Assembly (NCBI GenBank): GCA_947044365.1
Contig: OX345646.1
Location: 5,558,178-5,622,177, forward strand
DNA from: Petrosia ficiformis
Lineage: Eukaryota; Porifera; Demospongiae; Haplosclerida; Petrosiidae
DNA: 64,000 nucleotides
Reading direction: 5' to 3'
Below the pieces are notes generated by a model. The model ran no database searches. It worked only from the letters and a program-made list of their open reading frames with translations, and was not told where the DNA came from. Position 1 is the stretch's first letter. Each line of letters starts with the position of its first letter. The position numbers were made by a program, and so were the translations under genes. This document shows, piece by piece, positions 35,601-47,280 of this stretch.

Positions 35601-38600
35601 AATAAGGTACTACGATATTTTGAGAACTCAGGTAACTTACTATTTTACTAATAATATTTATAAATATAATTATCATCTAAAGGTGTTTACCGTATTTTCC
35701 CGAGTAGTGGCCGGGTCTGAATAGAAACCGGATCTCGTTTTAAGGCCGGATATTCTCGCTTTATTCACTAAATAAAGGCCGGGTCTCGAATTAAAGCCGG
35801 GTGGTGCCACGCCCACAACACGTAGACGTAGGACACGGAAGAAGGTGAATTTTGCCCAAAGCAGAATGTCAACAAAGAAGAGAAGCTCTTATGACATTTC
35901 AACGAAGATCAAGGCCATAGAATTTGCTGAAAAACACTACCAGTGGCCATGATGCTAAGCTATCGTTAGTCGGCTCCGTCTTGTTACGTGGTGGGCGTGG
36001 TCATCCATTGCCAGGCCGCGTGGGTTTATGTGCAATCTAGCTTCTGGCGATTGTTTACAGGCCAGGCTCGTATACAGGCCGGTTTCGTTTAGTGGCCTGG
36101 TCAAGGAAGTGCCTTTAGGAAATAGAGGCCCGGGCTTCTAAACAGGAAAATACGGTATGTGGTATGTGGAGTTTCTAAAGCTGGCAAATGGCAATATATT
36201 TATATTTATTATTATATCATATATCCATATAGAAAGTGTAATATTACACATTGCTGAGTATAAGTGTGGAGTTAACTTGATACATTGTATATAGCTATCA
36301 GAGGGAGATATTAGAACAACAGGAATAGATTTGTCATGAATATAATTAACATGTGTAATTGTTAAACCCACAAGAGTGTCACCAACAGTTGAGAATAAAA
36401 GGCAGAAGGCATCATGGCAGCTAACGTTCAACAATAATAGTGATATCTATTAAACCAAATTTTTGAAAGCCTACATCCAAACACTAGGCTGATTGTGTGT
36501 AATACATGTTGTATAGATGGTTGCTATAGCAACCTTTTATGTACTAAGCCCTCATACCTACCTGTAGATAGCTTATACTTTATAAAGGATTCTGTCTTCA
36601 TCTTCAAGTAGATAATTATAGTGAACTAGGTGTTTATTTATATGTAGTCTACTAGCTGTCATCACTTGTCTCTTTTCCTTATAAGGAAATGATGATCACC
36701 ATGATATAAATCTGATATCTCTGCTAGAGCTAGGTTATGAACTTACACTACCTATGAGTAATGTGATGCTACAACCTAACAGGGAGATATCTTGTACTAT
36801 CAATATTTATGACACTATACCTGATAATATCAGTATTATATTAATATTATATTTTATCAAACAATGTTTACCATAGAAACAACGAATCCCATACATTTTC
36901 AATTAGACATTCAAATCACGCACTATGATAATATTTTACCGTATTGTACTGGACTCGCGTGACCGGAAGTTTATTGTACAGAAAATCACCTGACCGGATG
37001 TTTTATTTTACAGCGTGTCACATGTTGCTAAGTAAAAATTGTGTAGAAAGAGATTACTCTATAATCTCTTCAGTTTTGACGATGGTCAAATTAGTAAACA
37101 TGAGTTGTGATAAAATTCTAAATGAGGTAAGTTTTGTGTATGATAAAATGTGAAAATAGAGAGGTTTTTTATATGTTCAGTGCTGAAAGTCTCTTTTCGA
37201 GTTGGAGGTTGCCCGAGATAGCTACTGGTTTGGGATTTAGCTTGTAAATGCTTCAAGATGACCATCTTTATCATGATAGTTTGAATAATAAAGTATTGCT
37301 AAGTAATAATAGGCAAAAACAAGCATGATTTGATAAATTTATTATCGCACAGATACCCGGGAAATATTACTCGTTGGATACAGCGTGCCACTCGTCCTTC
37401 GGACTCGTGGCAACGCTGTATCCAACTCGTAATATTTCCCGGTATCTGTGCGATAATATATATATATTAACTAGTATTTACACAGCATTATGTAATATAT
37501 TTGACTTGTAAAACAGGACTCCAAATCTTTATACTGAGTTAGTATTGTATAGAATAACAAGAAGAGATTTGTTATGAATATCATTAAACTGTGTAATTAC
37601 TAAACCCACAATAGTGTCACTAACAGGTGAGTATAAAAGGGTGATGAGTATAATTCACTTCCAATCATACTAGCTTTTGCAAACCAATTTTTGAGAGCCT
37701 ACTAATAGGCTGAATATTGATAATGATGTGTAATACATGATATTCTGTATTCATTTCAAATAAATTACTTAGTCCTATATGTCTGGGACTAGTTACTACA
37801 ATATATATGTATATATAAAGGAACTCCTATTCCGGACACCCTTAGGACAAATATAAGTGTCCTAATTACAGGGGTGTCCTCATTTCATGGGTGAATTTAT
37901 ATTAAAAGGCACAGTTTGGGACATTTGTAAGTGTCCTCAATACAGGGGTGTCCTCAAGTTTCACTGTGTAGTTATACAGTGTAATCATGTTTTAATGTTG
38001 TATGAAGGTGGGGCAATAAAGTTGAGATTACACAATTACAAGAGTGAGGTGAGCTGTTATTGACCCACCCAGGTACCCATACATGTTGCACTGTAGAGGG
38101 TGCTATGAGATTATAGGATGGTTATACAATTACAAGAGTGAGGTGAGCTGTTATTGACCCACCCAGGTACCCATACATGTTGCACTGTAGAGGGTGCTAT
38201 GAGATTATAGGATGGTGATGTATTACTAGACCTGATAATATCAGTATTATATTAAGGTGGGGTACGGTGTAAGCGAGAAACCATACAATTGCCCGTTAAT
38301 TATAGTCATACTTTATTCATGATATTCATTTTGTGGTTGCAGTACAATACTATGCGCATGCAGAACTGCGTTAAATATACATTCCTGTGGTATTATCTCT
38401 GCTATAATGAATCAAAGTCAGTGGGTTGTACTGGTACATTTTTCTCAGCTCTAATAATCGGTACAGCTCTGAAATTTTGAACAAACGTTTGTTACACGTG
38501 TACCTACAAAACAACGAAGCAATTTTTTCAATAGCGAAGCACTTTGTTGAGAAATTTGTCGAAGAAGGATGATGATATACAACCCCTGTGGTACAGAAAC

Positions 38601-41600
38601 AGATATAAGGAAAAGGTCTTCGTTGTTTTTTAGACTAGGATGTATTCACTTTGCACAGTAAGTGTCCAGTCTTTGTCTTGTGTGTTTATGGAGAAAAATG
38701 TACCTTTGCGGCTGGTTCTGCTGACGATCATAACTCATGAATACAACATGCAAAATGCTTCAAATTTTCACTGATAATAAACTTCAATAAAATAATATTG
38801 TGTTGCAAATATGAAAATGATTTAAGAAATTGTAACAATGAAAAAAACAAAAAAACTTTTTGTTATGAATATCATTAACGTCACCGTACCGCCACCTTAA
38901 TATTAGTATTTACACAGCATTATGTAATAATATGTAATATATTTGACTCATAAAAGAAGACTCAAATTTGTTATACTCATAATATTGAGTTAGTATTGTC
39001 AGTAGATTAAAAATAACAGGAAGAGACTTGTTATGAATATAATTAAATGTGTAATTATTAAACCCACAATAGCACCACTAACAGGTGAGTATAAAAGGAA
39101 CAGGTTGGTGTTGACTGAGATATGTTACCTATTGGTACTATTGCTGTTTACCAACTTGTAGAACTTTAGTAATTTTTGAGAGCCTACTAATAATAGGCTT
39201 ATTAATTCATATAATTTGGTAATGATGTGTGTAATACCATAATATTCTGTAGTCATTTCAATATGATAAAGCTGATATGGAATTGTGTATTAAAGATGGT
39301 ACTATACATTAGACAAGTGATCTTGATAATAATTATAAGTTATTGATATTATATAATGAGGTATTACTAATAAAAGTGAGATATTGTGAGTACTCAGATA
39401 ACTTACTTATATATTAATAGCCACATTCATTATAACTGAGGTAAAACATTTATGTGTGCAATACTTCACCTCTTCCATACCTCACCTGTTCTTCCAAAGT
39501 CCCTGTAGATTGTGTACTATAGTGTATAGCCTCACCTGTTTTTCCAAAGTCCCTGTAGATTGTATACTATATTTGACTTGCAAAACGACTTAAAAGTATA
39601 AAGAATAAAGAATAACAGGAAGAGACTTGTTATGAATATCATTAAACTGTGTAATTATTAAACCCACAATAGTGTCACTAACAGTTGAGAATAAAAGGGT
39701 GATGAGTTGTCAAGCATAAGGCATCACAAAGGTGGTGCTGATAGCACACCCACATTTCAAATTTTTGAGAGCCTACTAATAATAGGCTGAGTGTGTTGTT
39801 CATGTTGATATTGATGTGTAATACATAATTTTCTGTCAGTAATTTTTGAAACTGATAGGAAATTGAGTATTAAAGATGATACTGTACTTTAGACATGTGA
39901 TCTTGATAATAATTATAAGTTATTGATATTATATAATGAGGTATTACTAATAAATGTGAGATCTCAGATAACTTACTATAATACGATGTATAGAGAAAAA
40001 AGTATCCCTATGACTGCTCAGTAATCATGGCTAACTTTATCATGCCTGAAACACATCAGCCTATTATAGTTATTATTTTGATTATCTAGTCTCTTTACCT
40101 TTTAAAGGACCATGTAGAACTTTAGGATTGTATTTCAGGTAGAATAGCTAGCTATTAGTTCCAGTTTCTACGTAAGCTACACAGCTTTCTTTCTGCTGGT
40201 CTGTAGAGCTTGAGCATGCGTTATTTTACACGCCACACCCATTAATTGACTGATCCCCCCGGGAATGACATACTTCCTTAACTACGTATACAATGCTTAC
40301 TCACGTAAGTGGCCACAAACACACATATATATAAACATACATCGAACACGTGGGAAAGCATAAAAATTATAAATTATTATCTAAAGATTTGTGTGGTCGT
40401 ACTAATACAATTAAGTATTTGTGGAGTGTTTAAATTTGTGACATCATCTAATGAATATAATAAACTTAGTATTTATTAACACATAAGGAACAGATAATAC
40501 TGGACAATAATATATTGATATATGGACATTTTAGGTATGTGCATGCACCATTACACACATGATTATTACCATGGTTACATGCAGCAGGGACATGCCCCTC
40601 CTCTGGATTTCAGCTAAGTTTATTTTTAAATGCAACAACATCTCAGCTACAGGCTTTCTAGGGCCACAGAATCAACCTCCAAAGTAGGCCTTAGCGATTA
40701 TCGCAATATATTTTGATGAGCGCAGTAACGATTATAACAAATGTTGTATCACGATAATTACCACATGATTGATTACCAACATGTAGAGTCATTAAGGTGG
40801 AGCTCTGGTAATTAGCATATTAATTAAGCAATTACAGTTACAGTATACTTTAGGTAACATGTTCTAATTTTCCACATGCACTATGGCTCTGAAATTTTGA
40901 AAACCATTAGTTGAAGGACTGAAGTGTTTTTGGCAACAATCTGATTTTTCTTTTACCACTGTTAATTTTTGAGTCACAGCATATTCACATAGTAGAGTGG
41001 TCGTTTCAGTGATCCTAGAAGCTGTATTTTAAAAAGGAGACCGTTGCTGTGTAAACTAAGGTAAGTTATGAGAGTAGAACAAGTTTCATGTCTGTAGTTA
41101 TCATAGATTCGTCAAATAAGTTACCTCTAGCTGAAAGAAGCAGCATAGAATTGCTATGAAACGTAGAGCGCTATCAAGACAAGATCATTTCTGTGTGTAG
41201 AGGTCAGCAATATTATCAAAGGTAACAGAAGTTCTTCTGTAAGTGGAGGTTTGTAGTCAAAAAAGATGTAAAAAGTTGTCATCATGAATGTGTTCACAAG
41301 CAAAGATGATTATCAGAGCCATATACGATCTTTGTTATGTTATTAAACTTTCCTTGTGTAGTTAGTTACTGGTGTGTATAGCTGGAGTTTCGAAAGCTGA
41401 CAATATATTTATATTATATATCAATATAGATTATGACACAATAATGAGCATAAGTGTGGAGTAGTTCAATAAATAACACAGCTAAGATTCTAGAACAACA
41501 GGAAGAGACTTGTCAAACAATTTTTGAGAGCCTACTAATAATAGGCTTCATTATTGATATCGATGTGTAATATGTAATATTCATTACAGATAAATTACTT

Positions 41601-44600
41601 ATTCCTACCTGTCTGGGATTAGTTACTACAGCATGTATATATACAGAGGAACTCCTATTTCGGACACCCTTAGGACAAATATAAGTGACCTAATTACAGG
41701 GGTGTCCTCATTTCAGGGGTTATAAAGCACAGCTTGGGACATTTGTAAGTGTCCTCAATAGAGGAGTTTCACTGTGTAGTTACAGTGCCCTTTACAGTGC
41801 TATCATGTTTAATGTGGTATGAAGGTGGGGCAATGAAGTTGAGGTTACACAATAACATGAGTGAAGCAAGCTGTTATTGACCCACCCAGGTACTCATACA
41901 TGTTGCACTGTAGAGGGTGCTACAAGTTTATAGGATGGTGTATTACTAGACCTGATAATATCAGTATTATATTAATATTATATTAACTAGAATTTACACA
42001 TCATTATGTAATAACATGTAATATATTTGACTTGTAAAACAGGACTCCAAATCTTTATACTGAGTTAGTATTGTATAGAATAACAGGAAGAGACTTGTTA
42101 TGAATATCATTAAATGTGTAATTATTAAACCCACAATAGCACCACTAACAGGTGAGTATAAAAGGAACAGGTTGGAGCTAATTAAATTGCTACAATCTTG
42201 GTACTATTGCTGTATACCAACCTTCGAACTTTACTAATTTTTGAGAGCCTACTAAGTGGGCTGAGTGTTTCATGGAGACTCAAATTTGTTATATTTAATG
42301 TAGTAACTTCTAGTGACTTCAACAATGATTAACTACCTTAGTGAAATCTGGACTAAAATCTCTTTAATCAAAATGCGGCTTATATACATATAGATATAGA
42401 AACTAGGGCTGGTGCCCTTATATATAGACAATGAGACTATGACACAATAATATAGATAATTGGTTATACGCATACACATTACAATAACTCATTGTTAATA
42501 ATGAACACAGTCAACATTACTACATTTAATATTATAGTATAATATTGAGTTAGTATTGTATATTATGAGGAAGAATAAATAACAGGAAGAGATTTGTGTG
42601 AATTCACTAACAAGGATATGGTGAGAAAAAGTATCCTGTATCCCCTGCTTTGTGGTGTCCATCATTCAGCTACAAGCAGTTTCCTTTTTCCTGGGTCTGT
42701 AGAGATTGAGTTTGCACCACACGCCATTAATTGACTGAGCCACCCCCTAGAATGACGTAACTATGTCAACAATTCATAGTTGTGTACAACACAAACATAA
42801 TTAAGAAAAGACTTATCAAAAAAAAAGAGACCAATGATTTGTACCAGGCCTAAACAGCAGTAAACTAGATTATCACATGCTATTAACACTTTCAGTTTTT
42901 TAATGTTGTAATTTTACAACATCCTGTCAGATAGGAAGTACCACACCTACTTATTACATTACTAAATTTCACTGCAATGACTGGGTCTTGGATGTACCAC
43001 ACCCCAAATTACTGTAGATTACAAGAGTATACCAATGTGGTGGCGGCGGCATGTCGGCATTCTATTGTTCAAAACGCCCACGCTTTGTTGGATGTGGCCT
43101 AGCGGTGCTTTGATTCAAGTGTCCGCTTTTTGATGTTACTTTGAAGTTAGCTTAGGGTACTTAAAATAAAATAAAAAAATTATTAAAAAAGGGAAAGGAG
43201 AGGAGAGTAGAACGTTATGTTGATGTTTGTGTGATGTATAGACTTGGTTTCTAGCTGGTTCTAGCGAGAGAGAAAGGGATGTTGGGAGAATAAGTGACAA
43301 ATAGCGTTCGCGTGCAGACTTGAGTAGATGCTGTGCTTGCAGTAATTGGTAAGCAAGGTTGAGGTGAGTGTTAGATTGCTCCAGAAGTTGGAGAAAGTTG
43401 CAAATTGCCTGTATTCATTTGCAACGATGGTTTTGATTTTAATGAGATGCTGAGCCACACCTCGCAATCAGTATATTACATCCATGGTAGGTGTGGTTGG
43501 GATTATTTTTTTCAAAAGCCCCCGGGTTAAGAAATTATAAGTGTTACTTTACTACATATAACATGTATCACATGATATTAATTACCCTTGTCTAATAAAT
43601 ACTTAGCCCATTTCCAAGGCTCTCAAAAATTTTTTGAAAGGTCATAATGATATGTTAAACACTACTATCTCATTGAAGGTGCTGCAAATTTGAGACAAAT
43701 TTCAACCTTTTATACTCACCACCTGGTCACACTATTGTGGGTTTACTAGGGATAATTTATAATAATATTCATAGCCTAATAATTTCCTGTGACACTATTG
43801 TGGGTTTACTCATGCTTGTTTATAATTATATTCATAGCCTACTCTTTCCCTGTGAGTAGTATATGTAAATATGATCATCTATATTACAATCATGATATTT
43901 AGTGCATCCATTGTACTATGGCTAGTGTCCCATCTGCACTATAGTTTGATGATAGTGTAAAATATCAATATTTATATATAATATGTAATATCATTAGATT
44001 CAAATTATATAATATTGAGTTAGTATATAGTGTAAGCATAACAGGAAGTGACTTGTTATGAATATCATTAAACTGTGTAATTATTAAACCCACAATAGTG
44101 TCACTAACAGTTGAGAATAAAAGGGCAGTGGAGGGAGCAATCAACACTTTCCTTTTAAGACATTATCTTCAAAATTTTTGAGAGCCTACTAATAATAGGC
44201 TGAATGTGAGATTTTGTTACTCATTTCAATATGAAGTAGTTTGAACCTGGTGTGATAAATATGACTACTTCATTCTTCATACTTGTTAACAGTTAATGTT
44301 CCTGCTGGTCTCCTGTAGATCGAGAACATGTTCATTTACTTGCCATGCCCAGTTGACCAAAACCTCCAGAATCGCATAACTTCCTATCTTAACTATGTGT
44401 ACTACATGTGACACAAGAATATAATTATTACGTATAGTTGTGGAAACAAGTTATAAGGATGGCCCCTTCAGAGTTTTTGATACATTTTAAAGTATGACCC
44501 AATGGTTAGTGTGTGCACCATTGGGAATATATCTTGAGCCAATTAACAAAGAGTTAATGCTGTTAGTGATAATGTAATCATAATTAACTGAACTATCCGG

Positions 44601-47249
44601 CCCAAAGAGAGAACTATACAGTGCCAAACAAGAAACTCTTTGGGCCAATGGGTACACCATATACTCAGTAACTTAATTGTGTCATCTTATCACATGATAC
44701 GATTTTCAGCCCATTTTCAAGGCTCTCAAAAATTAAATCCAGAAAAGGAGAGTTGCCTGTTTATGACATACATGAACCTTTTATACTCACCACCTGATGA
44801 CACTATTGTGGGTTTACTAATGATAATTTATAATTATATTCATAGCCTAACCTTTTCCTGTTACTAATATATAATTATACAGTATATTATTGTGATCATT
44901 TATATACAAACACCTTACAATCATGATACTGTACTATGATGGGTAGTGTCCCATTTGTACCATAGTGGGTAGTGTCTCATACATACCACAGTGGCTAGGT
45001 TTCCATCTATACATGTACATGTACATGTACATGTACATGTATGTGTATGCCCATAGTGCATTAATAATAGCACACTCGTACATGTACATTTGTGTATATC
45101 CATCTACTATGTCTATCTGTCTGTCTGTCTATTTTTGTGTTTGTCTGTCTGTTTGCCTATCTATGTGTTTGTCTGTCTATCTATGTGTCTGACTGTCCGT
45201 CTGTCTATCAGTTTATCTGTCTGTCTGTCTGTTTGTCCGTCTGTCTATCAGTCTATCTGTCTGTCTGTTTGTCTGTTTGTCTTTCTGTCTATCTGACTGT
45301 CTGTCAATTTGCCATCATATTTTTAAATGTTCTATTAATTTATTTATTTGTCTTTTTCTAAAATAGATTTCCTGCTGAGATAGATGGAGTAATAGACATG
45401 CTTCTCCCATTATCACATGACGAGAACTCCGCCCACAATGTGTACAACTTCATCTCACATGTAGTATGGTACACAGACTATATCACTCCTCATTCACTTG
45501 CTGGAGTACTTGACATGGGACCACAAGAAGGGACATGGGTACTTACCAGATCAAGAAACATGTTTGAATATGGTAATAACCAGTATACATGTAGATGGGC
45601 ATTAATTAGAATACTCATGTTTGTAACATATTGAACCAACTGCTGGACATTTTCACCGCTCTTGTCCTGCTCCCTATATACTTTGTATACAGTTCAGTTG
45701 GGTGTGTTATTATAGGAGTAAAGATCCCTGGACATCCCTTTGTACCTGCAGGATATGTATGTATGTGTTAGTGTTGGTCTAGTATGACCACTTTTAGTTA
45801 CAGTTATGACAAACTTGTTTTGTTAACTAAAACCCACTAAAAGGAATTTTAGTTATACAATGAAATCCCTCTATTGAGGACACCCCTGTATTAAGGACAC
45901 TTACAGATGTCCCAAGGGTGTCTGGATGTATCAATCTATGAGAATATCAATCTCTTGGACTATCTCCATTGATTCTAGCTCCCTCATGGTACAGTGGGTG
46001 TGGTTATTTACGGAGTTGGAATCCCAGTACCCCTCTCTGTACCTGATATGTTATGTTTATCTCTTATCAGAGTATCAATCACTTGGACTATCTCCATTGA
46101 TCCTCCCTCGTGGTACAGTGGGTGTGGTTATTGAGGGAGTTGGGATCCCAGTACCCCTCTCTGTACCTGATATATTATGTGTATCTCTTATCAGAATATC
46201 AATCTCTTGGACTATCTCCATTGATCCTCCCTCGTGGTACAGTGGGTGTGGTTATCGAAGAGGAAGAGACTGAAAGTAATGAGAGACAGTTAGTAGGTTG
46301 GAATGTCAAGTATTCAGGATGGGACTTGTTTGCAGTGCTGTTAAATAGACTTATGACTACACCAGGGATAGGAGTAGGTAAATATGTTGATACTTACACA
46401 GTGTTCTGCCCAGGATATTTAGATTGGTGGTTAGATTCTACATTGCATTTAGTACTGTTTATCCAGTTTATACTTAATACTGTCTCAGTAGCCTATATAT
46501 GTATTATTTATTATTGTGTGTTATAGCCATTCTTTCATTGCAAAATCGATTGTTTCAGATTGAGCCGAAAATGTTTCTAGAGTTAGATAATGATGTCCTT
46601 ATTATGTTTCCAAAGTGGTTTTGATCAATAATATTATCTGTTAGAACCGTGAGCATTTTAGAATTCGAAATTCAAATAACTTCATGATTTTTTTTAGACT
46701 GAACCGAAAGTTTTTCTAGAATTAGATAATGATGTCCTTGTTATGTGGACACTCTTTCTCTGTTAATTTCTATTTTTAGATTCTGAAACTCATCCACTGA
46801 CTGAGTTTATTGTTAAAGTCGTAAATTTAGTCACTGAAGTAATAAAATACGATTGGTCAGTTGTGTCTGATCTCCAGCCAATCACAACACAGCTTTTCAC
46901 TCTGTTACAAAAGTAAGTTTTATTAGTTAATAAACAGCCCATGTGACTAGTGCTTTCTGATTGGTCAATAGATTTTCACCATTGCCACACCCACCTTCTT
47001 TATTAATTGCATCAGGTGTGGAATGTCTTTCTGTATTAGTAAAGAAAGAGCATTCCACGATATGGAAAGAACTGACAAGAACTGGGTTCCTACCACAACT
47101 ATTGGGATCTTTAGAATCTATCGAGAGGTACTGAGAATAATATTTAAATTATTATCTGTATATTGTACATGATTAAATTTACCAATGTATATATGTATCA
47201 ATTCATCCATCTACAAAGTATCGATGTATCTCTATTCTATCTATCTATC

Positions 47250-47280
<31 letters not shown>

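Larger units (their letters stand above)
32272..44863. repeat. Family of ~14 bipartite cassettes with conserved arms and variable cores
   Basis: Copies in plus orientation: 32272-32439, 33098-33278, 34494-34651, 35111-35267, 35305-35475, 36314-36492, 37552-37713, 39011-39200, 39610-39790, 42078-42264, 44037-44203. Inverted copies: 43604-43790 and 44708-44863. A deleted copy is at 41493-41547 and a lone left arm at about 43791-43857. The left arm (~95 bp) contains 'AACAGGAAGAGACTTGTTAT', 'AACCCACAATAGTGTCACTA' and 'TGAGTATAAAAGG' or 'TGAGAATAAAAGG'. The core is 39-74 bp and differs between copies. The right arm is 'AATTTTTGAGAGCC', a loop, then 'GGCTGA'. None was seen outside this intron. Function unknown; it may be a transposon family, small-RNA units or relic exons. 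Confidence 0.85.
31431..45366 (+). other. NUP188 intron 16: 13.9 kb repeat-filled intron
   Basis: The exon 16 donor (AAG|GTACAT) and exon 17 acceptor (AAAATAG) are 13.9 kb apart, whereas the other introns in this gene are mostly 50-1000 bp. Apart from the elements listed separately, the intron consists of segmental duplications: a block with 'AGTGATCTTGATAATAATTA' recurs near 32545, 33390, 35590, 39315 and 39900; 'GTCTTCATCTTCAAGTAGAT' near 34782 and 36594; 'TTCCTTATAAGGAAATGATG' near 34840 and 36680. No protein-coding gene was recognised inside it. Confidence 0.85.

Noticed and set aside
37021..37153. Small plus-strand frame with a good donor ([16 protein letters not shown])
   Set aside because: Short, no acceptor or partner exon found, and it sits in an insertion relative to paralogous copies of the surrounding block.
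33183..39790. Box C/D snoRNAs in the cassettes (TGATGA near the core start, CTGA at the end)
   Set aside because: Only four cassettes (33098, 35305, 37552, 39610) have the C-like box, no terminal stem pairs around the boxes, and the T5 run lies before the D-like box.
43261..43467. 68-codon minus-strand frame in NUP188 intron 16
   Set aside because: No recognisable family, no splice context and repeat DNA on both sides; could not be supported as a gene.
45712..45765. Possible extra NUP188 exon ('[11 protein letters not shown]')
   Set aside because: It enters in phase after exon 17, but every available donor leads to a stop at exon 18, and exon 17 joins exon 18 directly in frame. It resembles the spacer part of the duplicated exon 18 unit.
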